A stretch of DNA of 64,000 nucleotides from Lathyrus oleraceus (lineage: Eukaryota > Streptophyta > Magnoliopsida > Fabales > Fabaceae): positions 274,743,416 to 274,807,415 of the forward strand of contig NC_066583.1 of NCBI RefSeq assembly GCF_024323335.1, in the 5' to 3' direction. The notes below the pieces were generated by a model. The model made no database searches, was not told the DNA's origin, and saw only the letters and a list, made by a program, of their open reading frames with translations. Both the position numbers and the translations under genes were made by a program. Shown in pieces: positions 46,111-56,042 of the stretch (positions are counted from its first letter, which is position 1; the number at the start of each line of letters is the position of its first letter).

Positions 46111-49100
46111 AAGTGATCTTATGGCATCCACTATGAACAGTTCTGTTATGGCTCAGTATGATTTCAACAATCCCATCTACCAAGATGAAGAGGAGAGTGA
46201 GGAAGACTGTGAACTCCCGAAGGAATTGGTTAGATTGCTGAAGCAAGAGGAAAGGGTCATCCAACCTCATCAGGAGGAGTTGGAGATTGTTAATCTTGGT
46301 ACTGAGGACGCCAGAAGAGATATCAGGATCGGGGCTGCTTTGAAGACAGAGGTCAAGAGCAGGTTGATTGAGATGCTGAGAGAGTATGTGGAGATATTCG
46401 CCTGGTCTTATCAAGATATGCCTGGGCTGGATACTGATATTGTGGTGCACAGACTACCTCTCAGAGAAGATTGTCCTTCGGTCAAGCAGAAGCTTCGCAG
46501 AACTAGTCCTGATATGGCTGTTAAGATCAAGGAAGAGGTTCAGAAGCAGTTCGATGCTGGTTTCTTGTCAGTGACTACCTATCCCCCATGGGTGGCCAAC
46601 ATCGTTCCAGTGCCGAAGAAGGATGGCAAAGTCAAAATGTGTGTCGATTACCGAGATCTGAATAGAGCGAGTCGGAAAGATGATTTTCCATTACCTCACA
46701 TTGATGTATTGGTGGATAATACGACTCAATCCTCGGTTTTCTCTTTCATGGATGGTTTCTCGGGCTATAATCAGATTAAGATGGCGCCAGAGGACATGGA
46801 AAAGACGACATTCATTACACCTTGGGGCACGTTCTGCTATAAGGTGATGCCATTTGGGCTGAAGAATGTCGGTGCTACCTATCAGAGGGCTATGACGACT
46901 CTCTTTCATGACATGATGCACAAGGAGATTGAAGTGTACGTGGATGATATGATTGTGAAGTCGCAGACAGAAGAGGAGCACCTGGTTAATTTGCAAAAGT
47001 TGTTTGATCGGTTGAGAAAGTTCAAACTGAGGCTGAACCCGAACAAGTGTACGTTTGGAGTGAGATCCGGGAAGCTGTTAGGCTTCATTGTCAGTGAGAA
47101 AGGGATTGAGGTTGATCCAGCAAAAGTCAAAGCTATTCGAGAGATGCCTGAACCGAAAACAGAAAAGCAGGTTCGTGGGTTTTTAGGGAGATTGAACTAC
47201 ATTGCACGGTTCGTATCTCACCTAACTGCCACGTGTGAACCAATATTCAAATTGCTAAGGAAGAATCAAGCAATCAGGTGGGATGATGATTGTCAGAAAG
47301 CTTTTGACAAAATAAAAGAGTATTTACAGAAACCTCCAATCCTTATACCTCCAGTTCCTGGGAGACCATTGATAATGTACCTGTCAGTGACTGAGAACTC
47401 GATGGGGTGCGTATTGGGACAGCATGACGAGTCTGGTCGAAAAGAGCATGCCATATACTACCTTAGCAAAAAGTTTACCGACTGTGAAATCAAATATTCA
47501 CAGCTTGAGAAAACTTGTTGTGCTTTGGCCTGGGCTGCTCGCCGACTGAGGCAGTATATGTTGAACCATACTACCTTGTTGATTTCTAAGATGGATCCAG
47601 TGAAATACATCTTTGAGAAGCCGGCTCTCACCGGACGTGTTGCCCGTTGGCAGATGATTTTAACAGAATATGATATTCAGTACACTTCGCAGAAGGCCAT
47701 CAAAGGTAGTATTCTGTCAGACTACCTCGCCGAACAACCTATTGATGATTATCAGCCTATGATGTTTGAATTCCCTGATGAAGACATCATGTATCTTAAG
47801 ATGAAAGATTGTGAAGAGCCTCTTGTCGAGGAAGGACCGGATCCTGATGACAAGTGGACACTGATGTTTGATGGGGCTGTGAACGTGAATGGTAACGGTG
47901 TTGGTGCAGTGTTGATCAATCCGAAAGGGGCTCATATACCTTTCTCTGCCAGATTGACTTTTGACGTCACCAACAATGAGGCTGAGTATGAGGCTTGTAT
48001 CATGGGGATAGAAGAAGCCATTGATTTGAGAATCAAAACTCTTGACATCTATGGAGATTCCGCTCTAGTGATCAATCAGGTCAATGGAGATTGGAATACC
48101 AACCAGCCACATTTGATTCCTTATAGAGATTACACCAGAAGAATATTGACGTTCTTCAAGAAGGTGAAGTTGTATCATGTTCCCCGGGATGAGAATCAGA
48201 TGGCTGATGCTTTGGCTACTTTGTCTTCTATGATCAAAGTTCATTGGTGGAATCAGGTGCCACATGTTGCGGTGAATCGACTCGAGAGGCCTGCGTATGT
48301 GTTTGCAGCCGAGTCTGTTGTTGATGAGAAGCCGTGGTACTACGATATCAAGAACTTCCTCAAGAGCCAGGAGTATCCTGAAGGTGCGTCAAAGAATGAC
48401 AAGAAAACCCTGAGAAGGCTAGCGGGGAGCTTTTATTTGAATCAGGATGATGTGTTGTACAAGAGGAACTTCGACATGGTTCTGCTCAGATGCGTGGATA
48501 GACACGAAGCAGACATGTTGATGCAGGAAGTGCATGAAGGTTCGTTTGGTACTCATGCTGGTGGGCATGCAATGTCTAAGAAATTGTTGAGAGCCGGTTA
48601 TTACTGGATGACCATGGAATCCGATTGTTTCAAATACGCTCGGAAGTGCCATAAGTGTCAAATCTATGCTGATAAGGTGCATGTACCACCAAGCCCTCTG
48701 AATGTCATGAACTCGCCTTGGTCGTTTGCCATGTGGGGCATTGACATGATAGGGAAGATTGAGCCTACTGCTTCGAATGGACATCGCTTCATCCTGGTTG
48801 CGATTGATTACTTCACCAAGTGGGTGGAAGCAGCTTCTTATGCTAATGTTACCAAACAAGTGGTTGCCCGATTCATCAAGAAAGAAATCATTTGTCGTTA
48901 TGGGGTTCCTGAGAGAATCATTACTGATAATGGTTTGAATCTCAATAACAAGATGATGAAAGAGCTTTGTAAAGATTTCAAGATTGAACATCACAATTCT
49001 TCTCCTTACAGACCAAAGATGAATGGTGTTGTAGAGGCTGCAAACAAGAATATCAAGAAGATTGTGCAGAAGATGGTCGTAACGTACAAGGATTGGCATG

Positions 49101-49585
49101 AGATGCTGCCTTTCGCTTTGCATGGCTACCGTACCTCAGTACGTACGTCAACCGGGGCAACCCCGTACTCCCTTGTGTATGGTATGGAAGTTGTCCTACC
49201 TGTTGAAGTGGAGATTCCTTCTCTGAGGGTTTTATTAGATGTTAAGCTTGATGAAGCCGAGTGGATTCGAACAAGGTTTAATGAGTTAAGCCTTATTGAA
49301 GAGAGACGGCTTGCAGCTGTGTGCCATGGGCAGTTGTATCAGAGAAGGATGAAAAGAGTCTTTGATCAGAAAGTGCGTCCTCGAAGCTATCAAACTGGTG
49401 ATCTAGTTTTGAAGAGGATCCTTCCTCCCAGTACAGATAACAGGGGCAAGTGGACTCCTAATTATGAAGGTCCATATGTTGTTAAGAAGGTTTTCTCCGG
49501 TGGAGCCTTGATGCTTACAACTATGGATGGTGAAGATTTCCCGTCCCCTGTTAACTCAGATGTAGTCAAAAAATACTTCTCATAA
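46111..49585 (+). CDS. pol of Ogre element A: RT, dual RNase H, integrase
   Basis: Open frame of 1154 codons from ATG 46121, preceded in frame by the splice acceptor. RT: VPKKDGKVKMCVDYRDLNRA, FSFMDGFSGYNQ with Asp211, and YVDD at 273-276 (Asp275, Asp276). Residue 185 is Arg where B and C have Pro (SRKDDFPLP). A first RNase H-like region (about 420-540) lacks the leading catalytic Asp (YLSVTENSMGCVL). A second, archaeal-type RNase H follows with Asp584, Glu622, Asp646 and Asp696; this doubling is known for the Tat lineage. Integrase: His805, Cys843 and Cys846 of the HHCC finger, then Asp875, Asp936 and Glu972 with 35 residues between the last two. No chromodomain. Ends VKKYFS. Confidence 0.93.
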
Positions 49586-49590
49586 ATTGA

Positions 49591-49798
49591 CCCGCTGGAC
49601 AAAAAGAATAAAAGAGTCCAGGCAAAAAAAGGGCATCCCGGCGAACCAAAAAACAGAAAGAAAAGGTTCGGGCAAAAAATTAGGGATAAAAATGAAAAGA
49701 AGTTGTACACCCGGTAAGTCGAAAACCCGCAAGGGCGGCTTAGGCAAAAATGGGTATCCCGGTGGATTGAAAACCCGAAAGGGCGATCCAGGCAAAAG
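49591..49798 (+). other. four-hairpin array after pol, element A
   Basis: Stems: CTGGAC 49595-49600 with GTCCAG 49616-49621; CGAACC 49642-49647 with GGTTCG 49665-49670; TAAG 49715-49718 with CTTA 49739-49742 (inner CCC-GCAA-GGG); TGGAT 49763-49767 with ATCCA 49786-49790 (inner CCC-GAAA-GGG). Each is preceded by CCCG(G/C) and followed by GGCAAAA. Loops of the first two are A-rich. Confidence 0.8.
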
Positions 49799-50310
49799 AG
49801 GGATTAAAGCGAAGACTACAGTCTGAGTTATCTGTACCTCATCGCGCTTCGTCGTCTGCCATCTCGAAAGATGTGATCAGTCCAGTCATTCTTCTCAGAA
49901 AGCAAGGAGTGGGAGGAAAACTGATGATCTGTGAGTTATAACAGAATTGGGAAATAGTGGATGCCGTGTTCACATTGCCATTAGGATAGATTTTTTCCTT
50001 TTGTGCGCAATTACCTCTTTCTAGGAATTGCTTCCCGAATGTATTCGCCTTTTCAGGCCCATTTTCAATCAATAAAAGTCGTTATTCAGATAAATAGCTC
50101 CCTTGTTTTTATTTTACTGTTTTGTTTGCAAAAACGTCCGAATTTTTGATAAACATTGCATATAAAAACATGAAGGCTAAACAATAACGTGCAGAAAGAT
50201 AAAACATTTGAAAATCATTTTGAATGTTGAGGAACTTGAGCGTATCTTGTCCATGCGACCCCTGGGGCATGTATGTTGTGCTGTTTTGCAGGTTGTCATC
50301 TGTGAGGATG
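49799..50310 (+). other. 3' UTR of A, unique part
   Basis: No gene and no strong repeat seen. Two AATAAA-like sites occur near 50070-50120. Confidence 0.6.
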
Positions 50311-51046
50311 TTTCCCTAGCAGATCTTTCCCCAGTTGAATTCCCAGCTAAGTTTGAAGTTGGGTTGTCCCCGCTGAGTTGGAAGAATGTTGAATCCCCAG
50401 CGGAGGTGTCAGTGGATTTCTATTCCCCAGCAGTCGGGTTTGAAGTACTGTTATCCCCAGCGTGGTCGTGAGCGCTTATTCCCAGCAGTGTTGTGGATGT
50501 CTATCTCCAGCACCGAGTCTGGTGTACTACTTTCCTCACCAGAGTATGATTTTCCTCAGCAGGGTTGTGGATGCCTATCTCCAGCACAGAGTCGGGTGTG
50601 TTATCCCCAACAGAGCTGTTTTCCCTAGCAGATCTCCTGAGCAGAGGTTTGTGTTGATGGTTTTCCCCAGCAGGTTCCCCGAGTGGATCAGGTCTGGTGG
50701 AGATTATCTCCAGCAGAGTTTATCCTACCTGTGGATTGGTTGAGTTTTCCCCAGCGGAGTAGCGTTTGTTTCCCAAAGCAGAGTTTATCCTACCTGTTGG
50801 CAACTCTCCCCAGCGAAGTCGCCTTGTTTAATTACCTCAGCGAAGTCGTTTTGGTTCGTCCCCAGCGAGTTGCCTTGTTTGTTCCCCCAAGTGGAGTCCC
50901 CGAGTGGATTGGGATCCTTTCCCCAACAACGGTATTATTTCTCCAGCGTGAGTGAGAAGTCGGTGTTCTCCCCGTAGAGTATTCCTCAGTCAGAGTCTCC
51001 CCACAGAGTCGGAGTATCTGATCAGTTTGGCTCCCCAGCCGGAGTT
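50311..51046 (+). repeat. array of primer-site-complement motifs in 3' UTR of A
   Basis: About thirty degenerate copies of TCCCCAGCRGAGT at irregular 10-45 bp spacing, for example 50394, 50424, 50454, 50604, 50664, 50707, 50748, 50807, 50859, 50996 and 51031. The copy at 50807 reads TCCCCAGCGAAGTCGCC, 15 of 17 matching the reverse complement of A's primer-binding site. Confidence 0.8.
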
Positions 51047-51417
51047 CATCATTTTGCATTTGGCATGTAGTAATCATTGCATCCTGAAATCGCGTAGCAT
51101 TTCCATTCAATATGGAGCATTACGCCACAGAAAAATTCAAACATATGCATTCATGTGTTGAAACCAATCAGACCATATCCCCGGCAGAGGCGGATCATTG
51201 TTCAACATCTGTACGGCACGTTTGCTACAGTTGCGCCTGGCAGCATTCAGGATTGATATTCCCCAGAGAGGTTTATTTCCTCACCCGTCCGCGAATGGAA
51301 AGCTTGTTTTTCCCCTGTGGGATCTCCAGCAAGTGCTTAGTCTTGCCTCGACATATGTAGATGTCATATTGTGATACCGGTCAGTGTCAGGTCAACACCC
51401 GCGTGTGTTATTTCTTT
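51047..51417 (+). other. 3' UTR of A, distal part
   Basis: No supported gene. Two more TTCCCC-type segments occur near 51258 and 51310. No clear polypurine tract remains before 51541. Confidence 0.5.
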
Positions 51418-51515
51418 GGTGTCGGTAAACACCATTCTTTCGGTGTCGGTAAACATCGAGTCCTACCCCAGTCATCGGGTAATATCGGGTCTTCTTTTGA
51501 TGTCGGTAAACATCA
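51418..51515 (+). other. three TGTCGGTAAACA hairpins, element A
   Basis: GGTGT-CGGTAA-ACACC (51418-51433), CGGTGT-CGGTAA-ACATCG (51441-51458, one G-U) and TGATGT-CGGTAA-ACATCA (51498-51515). The loop is constant, the stem changes with pairing kept. Confidence 0.75.
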
Positions 51516-51540
51516 TCTTTCGATGTTCGTAATACCCTTA

Positions 51541-51854
51541 TCTTTGCATTTGCCTAACTCTTTTGTAGGTAGGGCATGATCACCCTTGATCTATCAAGTT
51601 CACATCTAGGGTTTAAGACCCTCATTGTCAAGAGCTCAACCAAGGAATGATCCACAATGGTTCTAGGAATCATATAAGAGTCCCCATGATCTCTACATGT
51701 TATTTTGATCAAGCATTCTTCAAGAGTTTGGAGTTGGTTTACCTTGGAAACCCTAGTTCATCTGGGTATCTTGAGTAACTTCTTCAACAAGCTTCCTCAC
51801 CAATTGCTCAAATTTATCAAGGAACACTTCAAATTTTATTATCTTATGCATATA
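51541..51854 (+). repeat. copy of the B-LTR flank, placed at the start of A's 3' LTR
   Basis: Identical by eye to 34880-35193, which lies outside A, upstream of its 5' LTR. At 51855 it jumps to LTR position 35879. A's polypurine tract and the first 620 bp of the 3' LTR are missing. Confidence 0.9.
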
Positions 51855-54800
51855 CAATCATTGCCAAGCTAATTTGAACTTCAAGCATGCATAACTTTCA
51901 AACCATAAGGCCAAATGGAATGGTTCTTTTTGCAACATTCATGTCATGACATGCACTATCCAAGACATGCATCATAAGCCATGCATTTTGATCACAAAAA
52001 TATTTGCATTTTCATTTGAATTTTAGAGGGAAATTCCAAATTCAAAAATGGTGCATTGTTTTTACATTTTAACACTTGCCTTGGCTCTAAAACAACATTT
52101 GAAAGGATTTCCAATTGAATTTCGTGCACTGTAGCATTGGTCATTACACGCATAAGGTGAATTGCACATTTTCATAAACACTTGGTTTTCACTTAATCCA
52201 ATTGCATTGGCTTAATTGTGATTAGCAACATGATTAAGGCATCATATATAAGTGAAATCATAACAGAAAATTGGATCAAGATCATCACATTTTCAGATCT
52301 ACAAATTTTCACAAATTTTGCTCTCACACTTTTCTGAATTTTCTTCAAAAGCATTGCCTTGTTCTTGACTGATTCATCATCCACAAGCATAATTGAGCAT
52401 TTTGGAAGCAAGATCCATCAAGTTTCATCAAGATTTGAAGCAGATCGAATCATACATCCATCAATGGCAGTTGGCAATTCTGGACAAATCGTGCAAGCTT
52501 AACCTCCAAACCTTCATCCATTCATTCATCCAAGAGCTAAGGATCAACTGTTTGGACTTCTCAAGGCTTGAAATCACCTGTTCCAGTTCTGTAGCTTCTT
52601 GAAGGTTAGAACTCGAGTTCCTTGATTCATGAAATAGTTGTATGGATGTTGTAGATCCTTCATCACTGAACATGCTGAGCTTTGTTTCATTAAGATCCAT
52701 GCAGAAATGAGATAGATATGGTGATTTGAAGTTTGACACATGAAACTTGATTCATTCGTTTTGCATGATATATGTTGAATTAGGTTAAATTGAGCTTAGA
52801 TTAGTGATGTACGTGGAAAGATGAACACATTGATGTAATCATTTTTGGATTCTGGCATTTTGGTTCTTGAGCGTATGAATGTGATGAACATGATGAAGAA
52901 CTTAGGGTTTCCATTTCCAGATTGTGTTTGATCGTGTTTAGCGCTTGCCTGCATGAGTTTGTGTGTTTGTAGCCATGCACTGGACCACATGGCCTTGGCG
53001 TGGCGTTTTGATTGGTTCAGATCGTTTTGCATTGCCACATATACTTAATGAAACGGTGCGTTTCATTAAGAAACACGCTCATTTCAAATTAGCGCTCACT
53101 TCGATTCCCCGCTGAGACATTTCCAAATATTGCCATTTGCATTTTAGTTCATTTTACTAATCCATGTTCATGTATGCTATTTCATGATTTTTTATTTTTC
53201 ATTCACTTTGAAAATTCATAACTCCATAAATAATGATCCAAATGACCTGGGAATTTTTGCATGTTGTTCCTCATCATGTCTAGTATTTTATGAGATTTTT
53301 TCCAGAAATTGTGCACGGTTGAAAAATGTTTTGGCTTAGGGTTTGTGTATGCATGTGTTTTCTTGACCTTGCTTGCCATTTGCTTTGTGAAATGATGAGT
53401 TTTAATCCAATGATTGTGAAATTTGATATGCTTAACTAGACATCTTGCTGGATGTTTTGGTGTTGAGTTTGCATTTTTATCATTTATGGTTGTTGAGTTA
53501 TGATCCTTTGAATGTAGGTGTGACAATGTGTGTCACACCATTGCTTGCTCAATTTGATGATTTTCTTTGCTATGCCAAATAAATGCCAAATGATGTGATT
53601 CTTTGCATGTTGCTTCTTCTGGATGTTAGGATTGCTCATGATGTTTTGTAGAATTTTTGGATTCATTTCTAATTTGTTTGGGATTTTTCTTTCTGGATTA
53701 CCATTTGTGGACTTTTGAATAGTCATGAACTTCAATGATTTGTGAAATGCTGGTTGTGTATCATATGAACTTGAAATTTTGCACATTGTTTCTAGACATA
53801 TTTAAGTTTTTTGTGGCTTTGATTGGAGGTCTTTATCATGTTTGAATTCTGTTTTAGGCTTGTGCTAAGTTGATGTAACATTTTGTGTCTCAATTGAGCT
53901 TGTTTGTGCCTACCTTGCCTTATGGAATTTGATTGCCATGCTTAAACTTGTCCAAATGCCTTGATTTTTGGTATGTTGATCATGTGATGTGTTCTGTTTA
54001 GCCATGATTTTTCTTGGGATTTATTGAACCATTTTGGAATTAATATGGATTTGTTCATTCTGTTGCTTCAATGAGCTTCCAACTTGCATGCTTTACCTTA
54101 TTTGACTTGTGAAATGATTTTGGTGCATGGTATGGATGTGGAACTTTTTGGATTATGTTATTAATTGGTTGAGTTTGATTCATGTCAATTTTCATGTTCT
54201 GTTTTGAATTATTTCCCCCTCTTTGACCCTAGGCCTTGTCCTAGTGGTTGGTGCTTATGTTTGAGCTTTGTTTTCAGGATAAGAAGCATATGGCCATGAG
54301 AGGATTGATCCATTTGCTTGAGTTGGATTATTTGGTTGATGAGTGACTAATCTTGATTTGTTTTGTAGGTGGCTTTTAGCTCCTTTGAGTTGAGCTTGTG
54401 CCTTGCACATTGGTTGCTTTGCTTGTTTGACTTTGTTTGTTGACTGTTGCCTATTAACTGTCTGTTTGACTTTCTGAGTTGTGTACTGACTGAGTTAGAT
54501 TGTTTTCAGGTACATTAGTTGCTTAAGTTCACTTTGAACTTGCTTTTGCTTTTGCTTGGTTGCTTAACCCCTAGAGGTATAACTCACTGACTTCATGTAG
54601 TCTGGAAGACCTGTCCTGTTACTTGGGCAGGCACCTGTCTGAAGTCCTCCTTAAGAGGCAATGCTTGTGTTTGTTTATTTTTGTGCCAAGCAGGAAAAGA
54701 CCTTTGATAAGGCAATTGGCAGATAAAAGAGATGTGTAGTCCATCTCCTGCTATTCAGTGTGTCATCCCTTTGCTCACATTACATGTTGATGCATTGTGG

Positions 54801-56037
54801 ATATTAACCCAAGATCTCTGTTGAGTCAGTCACATGTGGATAGAAGAGTTCCTGCTTTTTGAACTCCCACACCTTCTATTTGAGTCAAGCTCTCCCAGGC
54901 CAGGGATAAGAGCTGTGAGGCACACCCCTCACTTCCCACTTCATCTGCTTCACCCTAACTCTCAATGTTAGGGTTAAGAGCTAACATCACCCGATTCCAG
55001 TTGGCTTGTGTTTCACAACCTAACCTTGTGTGAGCCCATTCTGTTTGTATATAGTGTGTGCTATTTGTGTGTATGTTTGCTTTGCTGGTGTTGTTTAGGT
55101 TTAGCTTGCTCCCTGTGCAAGTTAGATAGAAACCTTGACCTAGGACCATGGTGAATTTGCATGATAACTATTAGGCTCGAGTTAGTCTCCCTTCTAGTAT
55201 GTCATTTCCCAGTCTCTGGTTAGGTTAGTCCGTTGTCCTTGTGTAGGGGAACTACGTTGCCCTGATCCTCATACCAGATGAGGTACGTAGGCAGGAGATG
55301 AGCTGATCTCTCCGGGCGCCCTTGTTGTTTTGTCTTGTGTGTGTTAGGAGATGGATGTAAGACCAGCGATTGGCATTCCGTATCCTATTGTTGTGTGCTT
55401 GGAGTCCGATGTAAGTCCAGTGATTGGCATTTGGTTTCCAGTGTGGGTGTGTTTGGTTCGGAGTCTGATGTAAGTCCAGCGATTGGCATTCGGTTTCCAA
55501 GTTTGCCTGTTTGTGTGGAGTCCGACATAAGTCCAGCGATTGGCAGTCGGTTTCCTGTGTGGTTTTGTTTGGCGTGCGTTAGCCGAGCTACGAGTGCTCT
55601 GATTCTTCTCCGGTCAGAGAAGATACGTATGCATAGGATGCGACATCCTAGCGAGCACGTTTCCCCTGTCCTGAACTACGTCGACTCTGATGTCTGTGCC
55701 TGACAGACTACGTAGGCCCAGGATGCGATATCCTGCCGAGTTAGTTTCTCTTGTTTCTCTGTGTTTCCTTTCAGCCTTGTGTGTTGTTTGTGATCAGTTT
55801 TTAGCAACCTTTCTTCTATTCTTTTGTGCGTGGATCCCGTCGAGTACGACGGATGCGTAGGGGTGCTAATACCTTCCCTTCGCATAACCGACTCTCGATC
55901 CCATCTCTCTCTGGCCGCGAGACCATGTCTTTTCCAGGTTTACTTCGAGCGTTTCCTTTCCCTCTTTTGGGATAAATAACGCACGGTGGCGGCTCTGTTG
56001 TTTCGTTTTCCCGCCGGTTTTTTCGCGTAATGCGACA
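51855..56037 (+). repeat. 3' LTR of element A, lacking its first 620 bp
   Basis: Aligns with 35879-39683 with few substitutions; contains 52829-53206, which the 5' LTR lost. Ends GTAATGCGACA at 56037. The stem-loop modules recur at 55252-55734 and the minisatellite at 55363-55533. Confidence 0.93.
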
Positions 56038-56042
56038 GCTGG
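56038..56042 (+). repeat. target-site duplication right of element A
   Basis: GCTGG, partner of GTTGG at 35254-35258 with one C/T difference, followed by CCAGATGAATTCATCT, which continues the B LTR as in 63546. Confidence 0.8.

Larger units (their letters stand above)
35259..56037 (+). mobile_element. Ogre retrotransposon A (20.8 kb), two LTRs
   Basis: Complete architecture: 5' LTR 35259-39683, primer site 39686, ORF1, gag-pro, intron, pol, hairpin arrays, 3' LTR to 56037, flanked by 5-bp duplications inside the LTR of B. Length and organisation match Ogre elements of legumes. LTRs differ by roughly twenty substitutions by eye over about 3.8 kb compared, mostly transitions, plus a 378-bp deletion in the 5' LTR and a rearranged start of the 3' LTR. 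ORF1 and pol are open; gag has four nonsense codons. This is the youngest insertion in the window. Confidence 0.93.

Noticed and set aside
52796..53206. 80-codon minus-strand ORF in the 3' LTR segment absent from the 5' LTR, considered as a captured host sequence
   Set aside because: The CAC repeat at both ends shows that the 5' LTR lost this segment; it is ordinary LTR sequence.
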